Source: Branchiostoma floridae
Lineage: Eukaryota; Chordata; Leptocardii; Amphioxiformes; Branchiostomatidae
DNA: 64,000 nucleotides
Direction: 5' to 3'
Assembly (NCBI RefSeq): GCF_000003815.2
Contig: NC_049985.1
Span: 10,534,325-10,598,324 of the forward strand
Shown here: positions 26,001 through 37,500 of the stretch, piece after piece
Numbering within the stretch: position 1 is the first letter of the stretch
Layout of the letters: each line of letters starts with the position of its first letter
Notes under the pieces: generated by a model
Told to the model about the DNA's origin: nothing
What the model saw: the letters and a program-made list of their open reading frames with translations, nothing else
Databases searched by the model: none
Translations under genes and position numbers: made by a program

Positions 26001-28639
26001 AAGAAAAAAAAACGGTTGTTTAAACCATTATTACAGCTTGACTTTGAAGCATATTCTGTCATTTAAGAAAAAGGAAGGGCGAAGGTGCTTTTTAGGAGTT
26101 TATGAATAGATATATTCGCTATCATTTGATAACGCCGGTCTTCTGTTTCTGTCGTTTACAGGAGAAGAGTCGTCTCCGGTACCTATCATATGGGAAGGCG
26201 AAGACGTCGAAGAAGTTCAAGATGTATCAAAAACTGAAGAGGAGCCAAAGCTTCCAACTGACAGAGAACAAGAGGATTCAAGAGATGAAGAGGGAACAAA
26301 GTCTTCAAGTAACGAAGAAGACGGAACAAGAGATGAACAGGAGGTAAAGTCTCCAACAGACGGAGGACAAGAGGATTCAAGAGATGATGAGCAGCTGAAG
26401 TCTCCAAGTAACGAAGACGACAAATCAAGAGATGAAGAGGAACCAGGGTCTCCGGTAGATGTAGGACAAGGTGATTCAAGAGATGATAAACAGCCAAACA
26501 CTCCAAGTAACGGAGAAGACACAAGAGATGAAGAGAAGTCAAAGCCTGCTACTAATGGGGAACAAAATGACACAACAGTTGATGAGGACCCAGAGTCTTC
26601 AACTAATGAGAGAGAAGATGAGTCAAGAAATAACGAGGATTCGAATCCTTCAAATGGAGGACAAGACGATTCAAGAAATGAAGAGGAGTTGAAGAATCGT
26701 ACTGATGGAGAACATAATGAGTCAATAGACCACGAGGAGGCAGAACCTTCAATGGATGGTGAAGTAACGGATGAAGACGAGACAGAACTTTCACCTGAAA
26801 AACAAGGTGACGTAGGAAATGAAGATGAGCTACATGAGCCAATCGATGGGCAAGAGGAAGACTACAAAATCGTCTTGAGACAACACCAGGCCACAATCGA
26901 GGAAAAGATGAACCCAACGATGGTCATACAGAGGCTCGAACAGGAGGGATTTGTGGACGATGAGGAGGCAGAAGAGTTACTTCAGATGGTACCGCAAAAC
27001 CTCCCGGAAGTGAACAGGAATATCCTGGCGGTACGTGCTATTTCCTCGTCGTTGTTGCAAGTGCCCATCAATGGATGAATTTCAATACCTATATTCCATG
27101 GCATATCTTTTCAAAACTAAGGAGGGCTAAACAGTTTTCTGTACTTGTTATTAAACAATTGACTTGAGCATTTGTATATTTGCACCTTTAGGTTGTTACT
27201 CGTGAAGGAGAGGACGCATTCGTCGTCCTCCGTGACGTTATGGAGGAAACCGGTCAGGTCCAGATTGTAGAGCTGATCCAACACGTGGACGTGGAAGCGC
27301 CGCCCGACGATTCAGGTTTGTCTCTACAATTAATTAGTGATGGTAAAACATTTTGTTTCTTTCTGCTTTATTTTGAAATGAGTAAGCTCCAACTTTAACT
27401 GGCAATGAGATTATAAGGATTTGAAGGTTTCTGAGGGTAGAAATGTTACATAAATCTACTTTTAAAAATGGTGCAAGAGCATACCAGTCGTCTTGTGATA
27501 TAACTTCTCTTAGCTGCACGGGTGAAGAAGAAGCTGCGAGATGCCATGAAAGCCAGGAACAGCAAAAGACTGCGAAACGCCATCGATGAGTATAAGGAAC
27601 TAGGCCTCAGCCCGAAGGAACCCATCTACAAGGAAGCAAAGAAGAGGTTAGGCGTCCTGGAGGGACTCCTGCAGCACCGGCACGCCATTCTGAAGATGGA
27701 GCCAAAGACCGTCTCTGAGATCAGAGGATACAAGCGCCCCCCTGCGGCTGTCCAACAGGTCATGACGGCTACATTCCTCCTTCTTGGTCACAGCAAGAAG
27801 GAGACAAAGGTAGGATTTCTTCAAAAGACGAAAGTGTAATCATGTACATATCTGTATCTGTATCTGTATCTATATAGCCGGTATAACCGCCATTCGGCGT
27901 AACACACCAGCTTCGCAGGCACGCGGCGCGGCAGCAGCTGGTTATATTACACTGAACGATCCGTCACACCTAACTTTTGCACATCTAACTGCAAGCGTTC
28001 TTAGGATATAGATAGCCGTATGGAGATTTATAAAGATAAGGCAAAAGAATACATCTCTGATGTCGATGATGTACATAAGAAGGAACAGAAATGTCTTTGT
28101 GGCATTTTGATCTTAGGTAGCGTCAAAGTGTGCAAGAACGGCAATTTCTTTCATTGAGTGACATTATATTTATATTCTTCTTCACTACAGGAATGGAAAT
28201 CCCTGCAGGCACTTATGGGCAGGACAGGCAGGGAGAGTCTTAAACGACTAGTCAAGAAGTTCCAACCAAATGATGTTCCACACGGCAAAGTAAAAGCGGC
28301 CAAAGCAGAGCTGAAGGATCTGACGAAACAAGACGTCCATGGCGTCAGTGCAGGGGCGGCAACGTTCTTCGTCTGGGTAAGTTTCACACAACCATATTAT
28401 CTTGTCGTTTATGAGAAACAGACTATATCTAAAGGAAGGAACCACCTTCCACTGATAGTACAAAGACTGCCATTCATGGAACTACGAACCGGTCGATAAA
28501 CAATGGTAGGTAGAGGCTGAAAAGTATCTATGATCAAGATAGAGAAACAGAGCCATCAGTAGTTGTTAATGATGTCAATTCTGTTTTGCAGGTAACAGAA
28601 ATGATAGCTGATGTCGAGGAGAGGGGCAAATCGGAGTAA
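20024..28639 (+). CDS. KYL-C: myristoylation-motif KY-like pseudo-peptidase with six Ig-like repeats, long acidic linker, CARD and dynein-stalk-like C-terminus
   Basis: Thirteen coding exons: 20024-20134, 20355-20462, 20612-20728, 20954-21055, 21218-21463, 21679-21814, 22085-22175, 23516-25998, 26162-27030, 27192-27315, 27514-27809, 28191-28376, 28592-28639; 1638 residues. The start MGCGSSK fits N-myristoylation. Residues 38-146 are a Glu/Asp/Thr-rich stretch on three exons, unique to this copy. The CxxC module (CSMC) is at 147-228. The transglutaminase/KY-like domain (229-385) has Arg292 at the catalytic Cys position and Gly at the His position, and carries one extra intron. Six KY-type Ig-like repeats follow. 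An acidic linker with about ten degenerate units of 18-19 residues (1133-1360) precedes the CARD (about 1364-1455). One exon (27514-27809) fuses the two helical exons of the other copies and lacks one helical unit; the dynein-stalk-like region ends the protein. Confidence 0.85.
22272..23304. mobile_element. Non-autonomous DNA element(s) with self-complementary ends
   Basis: KYL-C intron 7 contains three related ~52-base segments, 22272-22323, 23183-23234 and 23254-23304. Each begins CATTATTTC(A/C)CTA and ends TAGTGAAATAATG, so each can form its own hairpin. The first is inverted relative to the other two, and the first pair bounds about 960 bases like terminal inverted repeats. The interior includes GGTCCAGG/GGACCTGG repeats at 22989-23051. 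No transposase frame is visible. Confidence 0.7.
26164..26850 (+). repeat. Coding tandem repeat in KYL-C acidic linker
   Basis: About ten degenerate units of 54-57 bases encode Ser-Arg-Asp-Asp/Glu-Glu, Lys-Ser-Pro-Ser-Asn-Glu and Gly-Gln-Asp-Asp motifs. The frame is preserved throughout, and the composition (Asp, Glu, Ser, Asn) predicts a disordered, highly charged spacer between the Ig-like repeats and the CARD. Confidence 0.8.
27841..27955 (+). repeat. Dispersed short repeat, copy 2
   Basis: (TATCTG)n repeats are followed by a body with AACACACCAGCTTCGCAGGC in KYL-C intron 11. It matches the minus strand of 15095-15192 in the equivalent KYL-B intron. Confidence 0.75.
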
Positions 28640-31574
28640 ACTATCAGCTATAGGCAGCGCATCAGCTATCATCTTTTTTGACGTAGCTCCAATGTTGATT
28701 GTTATGTCACAATCTAATATGACAAATACTATTCTAAGTTAGCCTGTCAATTTGGGCAGTTGTTGTGTAATGTCAGTCATATGTCCAATTCCCATAGTCA
28801 ATTCAAATTTAGCCACTGAGTGATTGTTACCCCCTGGGTGATTGTTTTCTTTTGCTCTAATAATGTTTTGAAGCCTTTGTAACAATCTAAGATAAGTACG
28901 TTGACTTATGTTTGTGTGCCATGAATATATGTCTCACAACAAAAAAGCCAATAATGATAGCTGTAAAATGTAAAACGCAATGGTACCAGATTAGCTACTA
29001 AGTTCATGGGGTCAATAATCCAAATCTACCATTTAAAAAAATGGGACAAATTGTTAGAACATGTTCTAACATTGGAAAAAAACACATTGATATTTGTACA
29101 GTTAAATTCATAATGTTTTCAACATATATCAATACTTTCATACATGTTTGAAATGTCGTTTTTAAATGTTGAAGAAGTTTATTGTGACTGAAATATTGCT
29201 TGATTTAAAACTAAATAGTTTAAACTTATCACAAATATTGTATTCATTTAGAAATCCTCTAAAATCTACTAAATTGATCGCTGTATATAGCAAATTCACT
29301 ATGGAGTACGCTTTTGTTGCATTACTTTCTTTTATGCAAATACAATAAATACGGTGACTTTACTTCATAACTCCGACATAGTGAACATCAGAAACAGAAA
29401 GGAAATCGCCAATATGTAAATGCTATTTTTGTTAGTTTATGCATACCTCACATCGATCCTATAGGCTGGTGTAATATGTGGTATGATATAACAATGAAGG
29501 CTAACATTGTCGATATGGTGTAAAAGGTTAAAATATATAGTCTTGTATTCGTGATACAGCTGATTGCACAAGAGGCACGCCTATATACATGTAGTAAGAA
29601 AGCAATGACAAAGTAGAATGACACATTAGTTGTGACTGAGATTGTAAATTTTGTTTGGCTGGCGTCAGTTTAGAACCCACGACGCTTGTAAAACTAGCTT
29701 TCTAGCCAATCCTTACTTTCCTGTCTTAAGCGTTTTTTCATTGTCTACCTTGTGATGCAGAGATTTAATAAAACGTTGATCTCATAGTCATGATTCTCAG
29801 ATATGCACAACAGCTATACGCTATGATAATGAGAAATAGATGTAGATGTAGGTCATCAGAAGCCTTTTTGGCAGACAATGATTAGTCTGAAGAGCCCACA
29901 CCCTTGTAACTTTGCAGCATTAGCTCGGTGACTCCCGGATAAACCTACGGATGAGAAAACTGTCGTCAGTAGCTAAGGCCTAGCAAACAAAATGTTGTGT
30001 TTCAGCTTACGGTCCTGAAATAACCAGGGTCGGTAGGTAGGAATTTTCTTACATCCTCTTTTATTTGTTCTTTTCTTTAAGATTTCGGCCAGGGAGACCC
30101 GGATATCCAAGAAATACAGTTTATCAATGTAAAACCGAAATGTATCAGGTACTTTCAACACCACAGAAATGCATAGTACAAGCACAAGTACATGGATAAA
30201 CATAACAAAGAAGTACAATGTTTATATTCTAACATCAATTGTTCGAAGCTCTATACTCTTAAACAGGATGCATGTTTTGAATTTCGTTTGTCCCTTTCCA
30301 GCGACCGACAAAAAAGGCTAGGGTCAGCAGGTTTTTGCAAGGGTCGGTCAGGTGATCAGATTGTTTGGAGCAGTTGATATTAGTTTCTATGGTTAAGGTA
30401 TCGAGAAAGCAAAGACAAAGTTTCGCTGTCTCCTGGCAATAAAGTTACAATCATATACATACCATAGACAACAGCAGACAATCTTTTCAACAGGAATTAT
30501 AGACTAATTGTTATCTAACAATCGATGATGATCTACGTTGAGCTGGCCAAGATATGGCTGGATATCGGGTAAAACGCTTTACTATGCAGTATTTCCTCAT
30601 GATAGAAACTATAATTCTATGTGGATTACGTGTGCAGTACATAAAGAGGAGAGGATTACATTGATAAAGGAGAATATCTACCCAGGGGGTAGGAAAGTGT
30701 GGGAAGGTAAGCAGACCCTTCACCGGCCTCAGACAAAGATCAGGCGGTCTCTACAGCCATCACATCGTCATGCTGTACCCGAAGGAAAGGTATGTCATAA
30801 CATATTGCTGGCAACAATATGAATATGGTGTGCCCGTACGCCACTACTGTCACGAGAAATTTGTAAACATATAGATATGACATCTACTTTGTACAGTAGT
30901 CAAATGCGGAGTCTTTAAGCGTATAACTCCGGCGTACAACTCCGAAGTGAAGTGATATCATCTATGTGCTGTAGCTGCATATGAGTACCACACAGATAAA
31001 TTTTGTTCAGCACAACTTGGCACTATTCGATGGAATTATCGGTGTTAGAATTCAGACCCGTACTTCAAATGTCTCCTTACTGAAAGCGATCCTATCAAAC
31101 GATCCTATGCCCCCACCCTCTCTATGATATACACATAAATCATACAGGTCTCGTTGGATCCCATTGAATAGAGTAATGAAGAATAGACCATTTTCATGTA
31201 CAACATTAACTCCACCATTGAGGTAGGCGTTAGGGTTCTTTACATCCAATATAACGCTAATTCACCTTTATCCGCAGGGTAACCTATATTCGTTGTTTGT
31301 AAGACTGCATTAGGGCTATCAGGTCGGACGGCGGTTTCGAACTGCATGATTTGAAAATATAGTACAATTTTAAAGCTCAGTCTGTCGATTTGATATCCCT
31401 AAATATCCTCATTTTAAAGATAAACAACAGATATAGGTCACCCCACGAATAAATGTGAACTAGCGTTACATGTAGTTGATCGACTCCTTGTCGAAAAAAG
31501 ACAACATCTTTAAAATTGTCACATTTTGTCATAGATTACTACCATAAGCGGGAAGCTGGTATTCACCCGCCATC
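28640..31574. other. Spacer between KYL-C and KYL-D
   Basis: This AT-rich spacer has no convincing gene. A possible polyadenylation signal for KYL-C (AATAAA) is at 29767-29772. A repeat-like stretch with GGGTCGGT and GACCGACAAAAAAGGCTAGGG words lies near 29995-30345. An acceptor-like site at 31531-31534 suggests the KYL-D start codon sits in a second exon. Confidence 0.6.
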
Positions 31575-34500
31575 ATGGGAGGTGGAGCTTCAGTTCAATG
31601 GAACAACACCCAGGTAACAAACTCACCTGCTTAAACCTGTCTCCTTAGATAATACGTTTAATCTTTACTGATCTTCAAAGCGCTTATGCGTCAATTGGTC
31701 ACTAGGAAAAACGTTCTGCAATGTGTCTACATAAACCCTACCCTATTGTATCACCAAGACTAGTGTGCTTCATCCTAATTCCACTGACTGCTACTTATTT
31801 ACGTTTTAAATGTTGAGAAAACAACTAACAGGTATATCTCCTCCAAACAATGCCATTGGGGCCATTTTGTATATATTGCTTCCTGCATGTGGATAATAAT
31901 CTATGACTCTCGTTCCAGTGGACGGAGGGTGTTCGGCAGCCCAAGCCTGACCTGGCCACCATGACCCCTGACCCGCCATGGCAAGCGAACGTACCAGCTG
32001 AGCGCATGGAGAAGTGGAGGAAAACTTGCAGAATGTGTGGCGTCTACAATAATGAAAATGTAGGACTTTTCACTTCAAGACAGATTTTTCATGAAAATCC
32101 CCATACTGCCAAGGAAAATGTTGAAAGTTTTCTCTCATTCTCAGAAAATATAGAGTGAACGCTTACCAAATATGATATAAATGCGCACGTCCCTAAATGC
32201 TATTCATCCTCAAATAAAACCACCCTCAAATAAAACTACCCTTTCGTGGCAAAGGTGATAAGATTATGAACTCACCACTTGAACATCTTTCTTTCTTAAA
32301 GGTGATCCTTGAAACTACTGAAGAACCAGGAGGTATGCTAACGCGCCCCTTACATCAAACCATTAAAGGGAAGCCTGCTAAAGTCATCTTCAAACCAAAA
32401 CCTTACATAGACCACACTGCATTCGAACGCCTGGACCAGTTTGCTCTATCGGTAAGCAAGCATCAAATGCACATTACGCTGTATGATTCTAGACAGACCG
32501 AAAAATATGTTGTTGCATATCCATTCCCCCTCCCTTTATACTCTCTATCATGTTAGCTCAAGTTGTTAGCTAGTGGATTACATTATGGAAAAAACACTGT
32601 TCTGTAACTCATGCTCAAGAAATTGGACTCACCTGAATAAAAGGGGGTGTCTACATTAGGGCACATTAGGTTGCCGGGACGGGAAACGATAAAACTTTTG
32701 ACCCATTGCTGACGTCATACGTGCAAGTCTCGTATCCAGAACATTTAGATCCAGTATCTGAAAATCCCAGGCTGCGACTCAAATTTCCTATTGGGATAAT
32801 TGGCCATAATGTGTCACTCCGCTGTTGTTTCCCAGGCACCACGGTCACTCTACGACGACTTCAGGAAGCTGGCGGCCTTCCTCACGAAGCCGGCAGCGAC
32901 AGAGTTGGGGAAGGTTCGAGCCATGTTCTGTTGGGTCGCAGGGCAAGACGTCAACAACATGACCTTTCCAGAGAAAGTTCGAGACGGCTCGCCAGACTGG
33001 TTCTTAAAGGAGATGAAGGAGAAGAAGACGACGGATCTATACTCTGGTCTCTTTAACAAGCTCTGCCGGTACGGTACTGTTGTTTACCTTTATCAATAGC
33101 CTAGATATTATACTTAAAGGTGTCCCTTGGATAAAGGTCGGTAGCAACAGCCAGCTTTCTTGTACATGTATCTACCAAGTGATCTATATGTGGACCGACA
33201 ACCACGATAAGCCCTAAAAATGACAACTTAATCAAAGACACCAGTACACGTTTCTAATGATAATCAATCACTCAATAAATTGACCAATCGTTGTATTATC
33301 TATTGTCTCAGACTCGCAGGAATAAAGTGTCACGTGGTAGACGGGTACGTGAAGACCATACAGCAGCCTCCCGGAACCCGCTTCCAGGACACCACACCGA
33401 ACGGGAAGTGGAACGTCGTACTCATCGACGGCTGTTGGGGAATCATTGACGCCCACTGGGGATCCATTCATACACTTGACACAAACCTTCAAGAACCTGC
33501 CCGGGAAAATACTGGCAACCCCTTTAATGATTTCTACTTTCTGCCTGACCCGCTCCACTACCTCAGCGGGCACTATCCCCAAGACCCCGTCTGGCAGCTG
33601 ATAGATTCGCCGGTACCGCTAGAGAACTTTGAACGTCACCTTCACTGTAGGGAGAATTTCTCCACTAATCAATTGACACTGCTGAGTCACCACAGAGCGG
33701 TAGCGTCAACAAAGGAGGGCGAGGCCAACATCTACATCGGTGTTAACAATGACAAGGTGAAGTTGCACTGCAGTCTAAAGAACGCAACAGGTGAATCGAC
33801 CTGGAAGACCATCAAGTTGAGCAGATTTGTGAAACAAGAAGCAAGGAATGGAGCGGCAGTTTTCACCGTCCGCCCGCCAACAAGCGGAGACTTCATCCTT
33901 GAGTTGTACTCGTCCCCAGATGGAGGCGACAAACAACGGGTTTGTGAGTATCTCATCAGGTGCCTCCGACCGATGAAGGACAACAAGCCTTTCCCGTGCT
34001 GGGGAGGCCGCTGGGGGCCCGGTAGCGAACTGGAGGCATTTCGTCTAACTCCAACAACACACAAAGGCGCTTACGTCGACTGCAGGAAAGGGAAGGCTAC
34101 GATAGAGTTCATCATGGCGCGTGACTTGTCCTTTCGCACGAAGCTTTTTCAAACTTCGTCCGCAGACTCTACTTTCAGCCGCTATGTTGCTCACGAGATT
34201 GTGAACAGCGTCGTCCAATTCAAGATCAGCGCACCGGATGTAGGAATGTTTGGTCTGGGCATCTTTGTCAAGGAACCTGATACCAGCGAGCATTTTCGCC
34301 TTGTTTGTAGTTACATTGTGTCAGCTGAGCAACGCGCAGTCGATCCGTCGCCTTTCCCGTCGGTTGGAAACGGTCTTTTCGGCCCGGTGCAACCTCTGTT
34401 TGCGGTTTTAGGCTTGTCCACTAAAAGTCATCACAACGCTTTTATTGAATGTGACACGGGAGAAGTTGAGATCAGAATCAGCACGAAAGACGTCCTAAAC

Positions 34501-37500
34501 GTAGCACACGATTTATTTTGGGAGGATTCACAAAAGAAATTAGATCTAGAAATCTTCGTGTACAGAGAGGTCTTAGACAGGGAGGTGCGCTTATTGATCC
34601 GCTTGCCACGCCTCGGAAAATATCGCTTAGCCGTCTACGCCGAAGGGCTGGATCACGAAGGTGATCTTCCAATCGTTTACAACTATTGCATCGTTTGCAA
34701 GGATAGGACCACACGAAAAGGGCCTTTTCCACCTGTCAGTGGCACCCAATGGGGACGTAGGTTTCCTGCCGCACAGGAATTGTCACTGGTACCCAAAAGC
34801 CATCCAAAATCCGACATTGATGTTGCCGAAGCTCTTGACATAGAGATGCAATTGGAGAATCCCGTCGACCTCAAGTGTTGCCTGTACATATGGAAAGCTG
34901 GCATCAAACCTGAGTACGCTCAACAGTTCATTAAGCATCACACTAAGAACGGAGGGATGCAAACCGTTGTACAGATGACGTTTCCTCAGGCTGGTAACTA
35001 CAGCTTAGAGCTCTTTGCCGCCTCCACCGGTTCTCACTACCGAAACGTCATGAACTACTACATACGCTGCCACCAGCCGTCGGAGGTCTCCCGTCCCATC
35101 GGCAAAGGCACAGAAATACATGAAGACAAACTCGATAACATCGGATCAAGCGTCTGGGCTACTACTGGGAGCGAAGAGGACAAACCGGAAGACGATTTCC
35201 AAGCTAAGTTGGAAAGAGAGATAGAAGAGGAATCCGACGACACTGAAGACAAAGGAGACGTCGATAAGCCAGAAACAAGAGAATCAGCCGATGATGGGAG
35301 ATTTGACAACACAGTGGAGAAAGAAAATCTCACTACCGTTAAGGAATTTCTGCCTGTAGATTCGGAGGAAGATGGTGTAAATGGCAAAGATCTTGAGAAT
35401 CACACAGTGCAAAGTAAGAGCACAAAAGAAGACAAATTCAGGAAGACATGTACAGAAGGTCCAACTACAACAACAGAAGAAGACGACATCATGAAAAAAG
35501 CAGATCAAACTACAACAGACGAGATAGACAGCATGAATAACGCAGAGCAAACTACAACGGAAGAAGACGACATCGTGAAGACAGCAGGTCAAACTGCAAC
35601 AAAAGAGGTCGAAAATGTATCGACCGAAGAGGAGCACGACCTAGCTGTCAAGAAACACCAAACTACTAGTATCGCCTTAAACCCTGAAATGTATGTCAAA
35701 CAGCTAATCCCCAGGCTAACGGCTGCCATCAGCTCCAAAAACAGAAACCAACTTGAGAAGCTGCTAGAAGAGCTGAAAGGTTTACAAGTCGACAAGGAGG
35801 ACGAACCTATCGTCAGAGAAGCAGAAACCTTGCTGCAGCAGATGGACGTCAGGCAAGGTGGGCCTTTATTTAATGTACTACTTTATTACATCAAGATGCC
35901 AGTGGTGTTAAATGTGGTAGTAAGCAACCCATGGTGCAGACATGCTCGTTAATGCAACGGCTCATGACATGGACAAATATTAGAAGGAAATGGTATTGCT
36001 TAGTATTGCTAAATGCCAGAAGTGCAAGATAAATTCATCTTCAATATTAATAATAATCTTTATTGCAAATTCATGCCCGAGGGCTAATTGCATACAAAGT
36101 AAAGTAGTAGTGGTATACATAAACATAATTAACAAGAAGGGAAATGATATTCATAGAATGATATTCAAATGATATTCATACTTCAATAAGCCCTTGCTAA
36201 TTGCATACGGTCTGTGCTCGTTTGCGACACATATTTTGTTTCAGAATAGCAGATGCACTTACTTTAAATTCCTTTCCAACATTCCTATTAACTTTATTTG
36301 CAGCTCTGCGTGATGCGATCTCTTCCAAACTCAAGGAAACCCTGGAGAAAGCCATAGCCAGTGCCGAGCCGTTTAAACGTGACGTACAGGAGGACATGCA
36401 AGAGGCGAAAATGACTGTCAGCCTCATTGACCTAACGGCCGCCATCAGCGCACAAAACACTAGTCAACTCGAGAAGTTGCTGGAAGAGCTAAAAGATCAA
36501 GAGGTCGACGATGAGGGCGAAACCATCATTAGAGAGGCAAAGATTTTGCTGAAGCGACTGGAAGTCGTGCAAGGTGGGGTTTTGTTTAATTTTTTTTGTT
36601 GCAACCCGTGGTTTAAAATAAAACCGTCAGTATGGCTAATGGGTGGGTACTTGGTATTGGAATGATAGGGTATTACTCAATGCCACCAATAGTTAATGTT
36701 GAATGTTTTTTGTGCAAGATGTTTTGTATCCGTCCGCTGCAGACATTTTGTCTTCTACAACATATAATGTTACATTTTTTCACAAATAGATGCGCACATC
36801 CTTCAATACTATCATTATATTTGATATAATTTTCAGCTCTACGTGATGCTATCACTTCTAAACACATAGAGGACCTGGAGAAGGCCATATACAGTGCCGA
36901 GCCCTTTGCACTGGACCTGGAGGACGACCTTCAAGAGGCGAAACGGATTCTCCATCACATCAAGCGTCTGGAGAAACTGCGTCAGGGTATCCAACAGCTG
37001 AACCTGAAGACTCTAGCGGAGATCAGGGGGTACGCGCGACCTCCTCAGGCGGTCCTGAAGGTCATGACCGCGACGCTTATTCTGCTGGGAAACATCAATG
37101 GCAACGGACAGGTAACAAGAACACTGCACTATGCGTCATGTTATGCCTTCACCAGTCCTCAATGGTTCCAAAGTTTGTGTAAAATTATTAGCATTGCTAT
37201 GTGTACAGTTATGTCTCATGTTATCAATTATAAACGTGCTTCCTTTATTATTAATTTTTACATGAGATTCTTTACGTTAAGCTTAGGGCATAAACGCAAC
37301 AGTTGTACCACTCAATTTCTAACACAACGTCGTCACACAGAGGTAAACATATTGTACTTTCCGTGACTTACACTGTTCACTCCCGTACAGGGCTGGTCGT
37401 CAGTCAAGACTCTGATGGGAGGAAATGGCCGAGGGACTCTGATACGCCGGGTCAACGAACTCAACCCGGTAGGCATCACACTTGCGATGGCATCAGAGGC

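Noticed and set aside
30538-30875. Plus-strand open frame before KYL-D with GGLYSHHIVMLYP, faintly like an LRAT/NlpC-type motif
   Set aside because: The match is a few residues long, there is no catalytic Cys context, and no supporting exons or start were found in the spacer.
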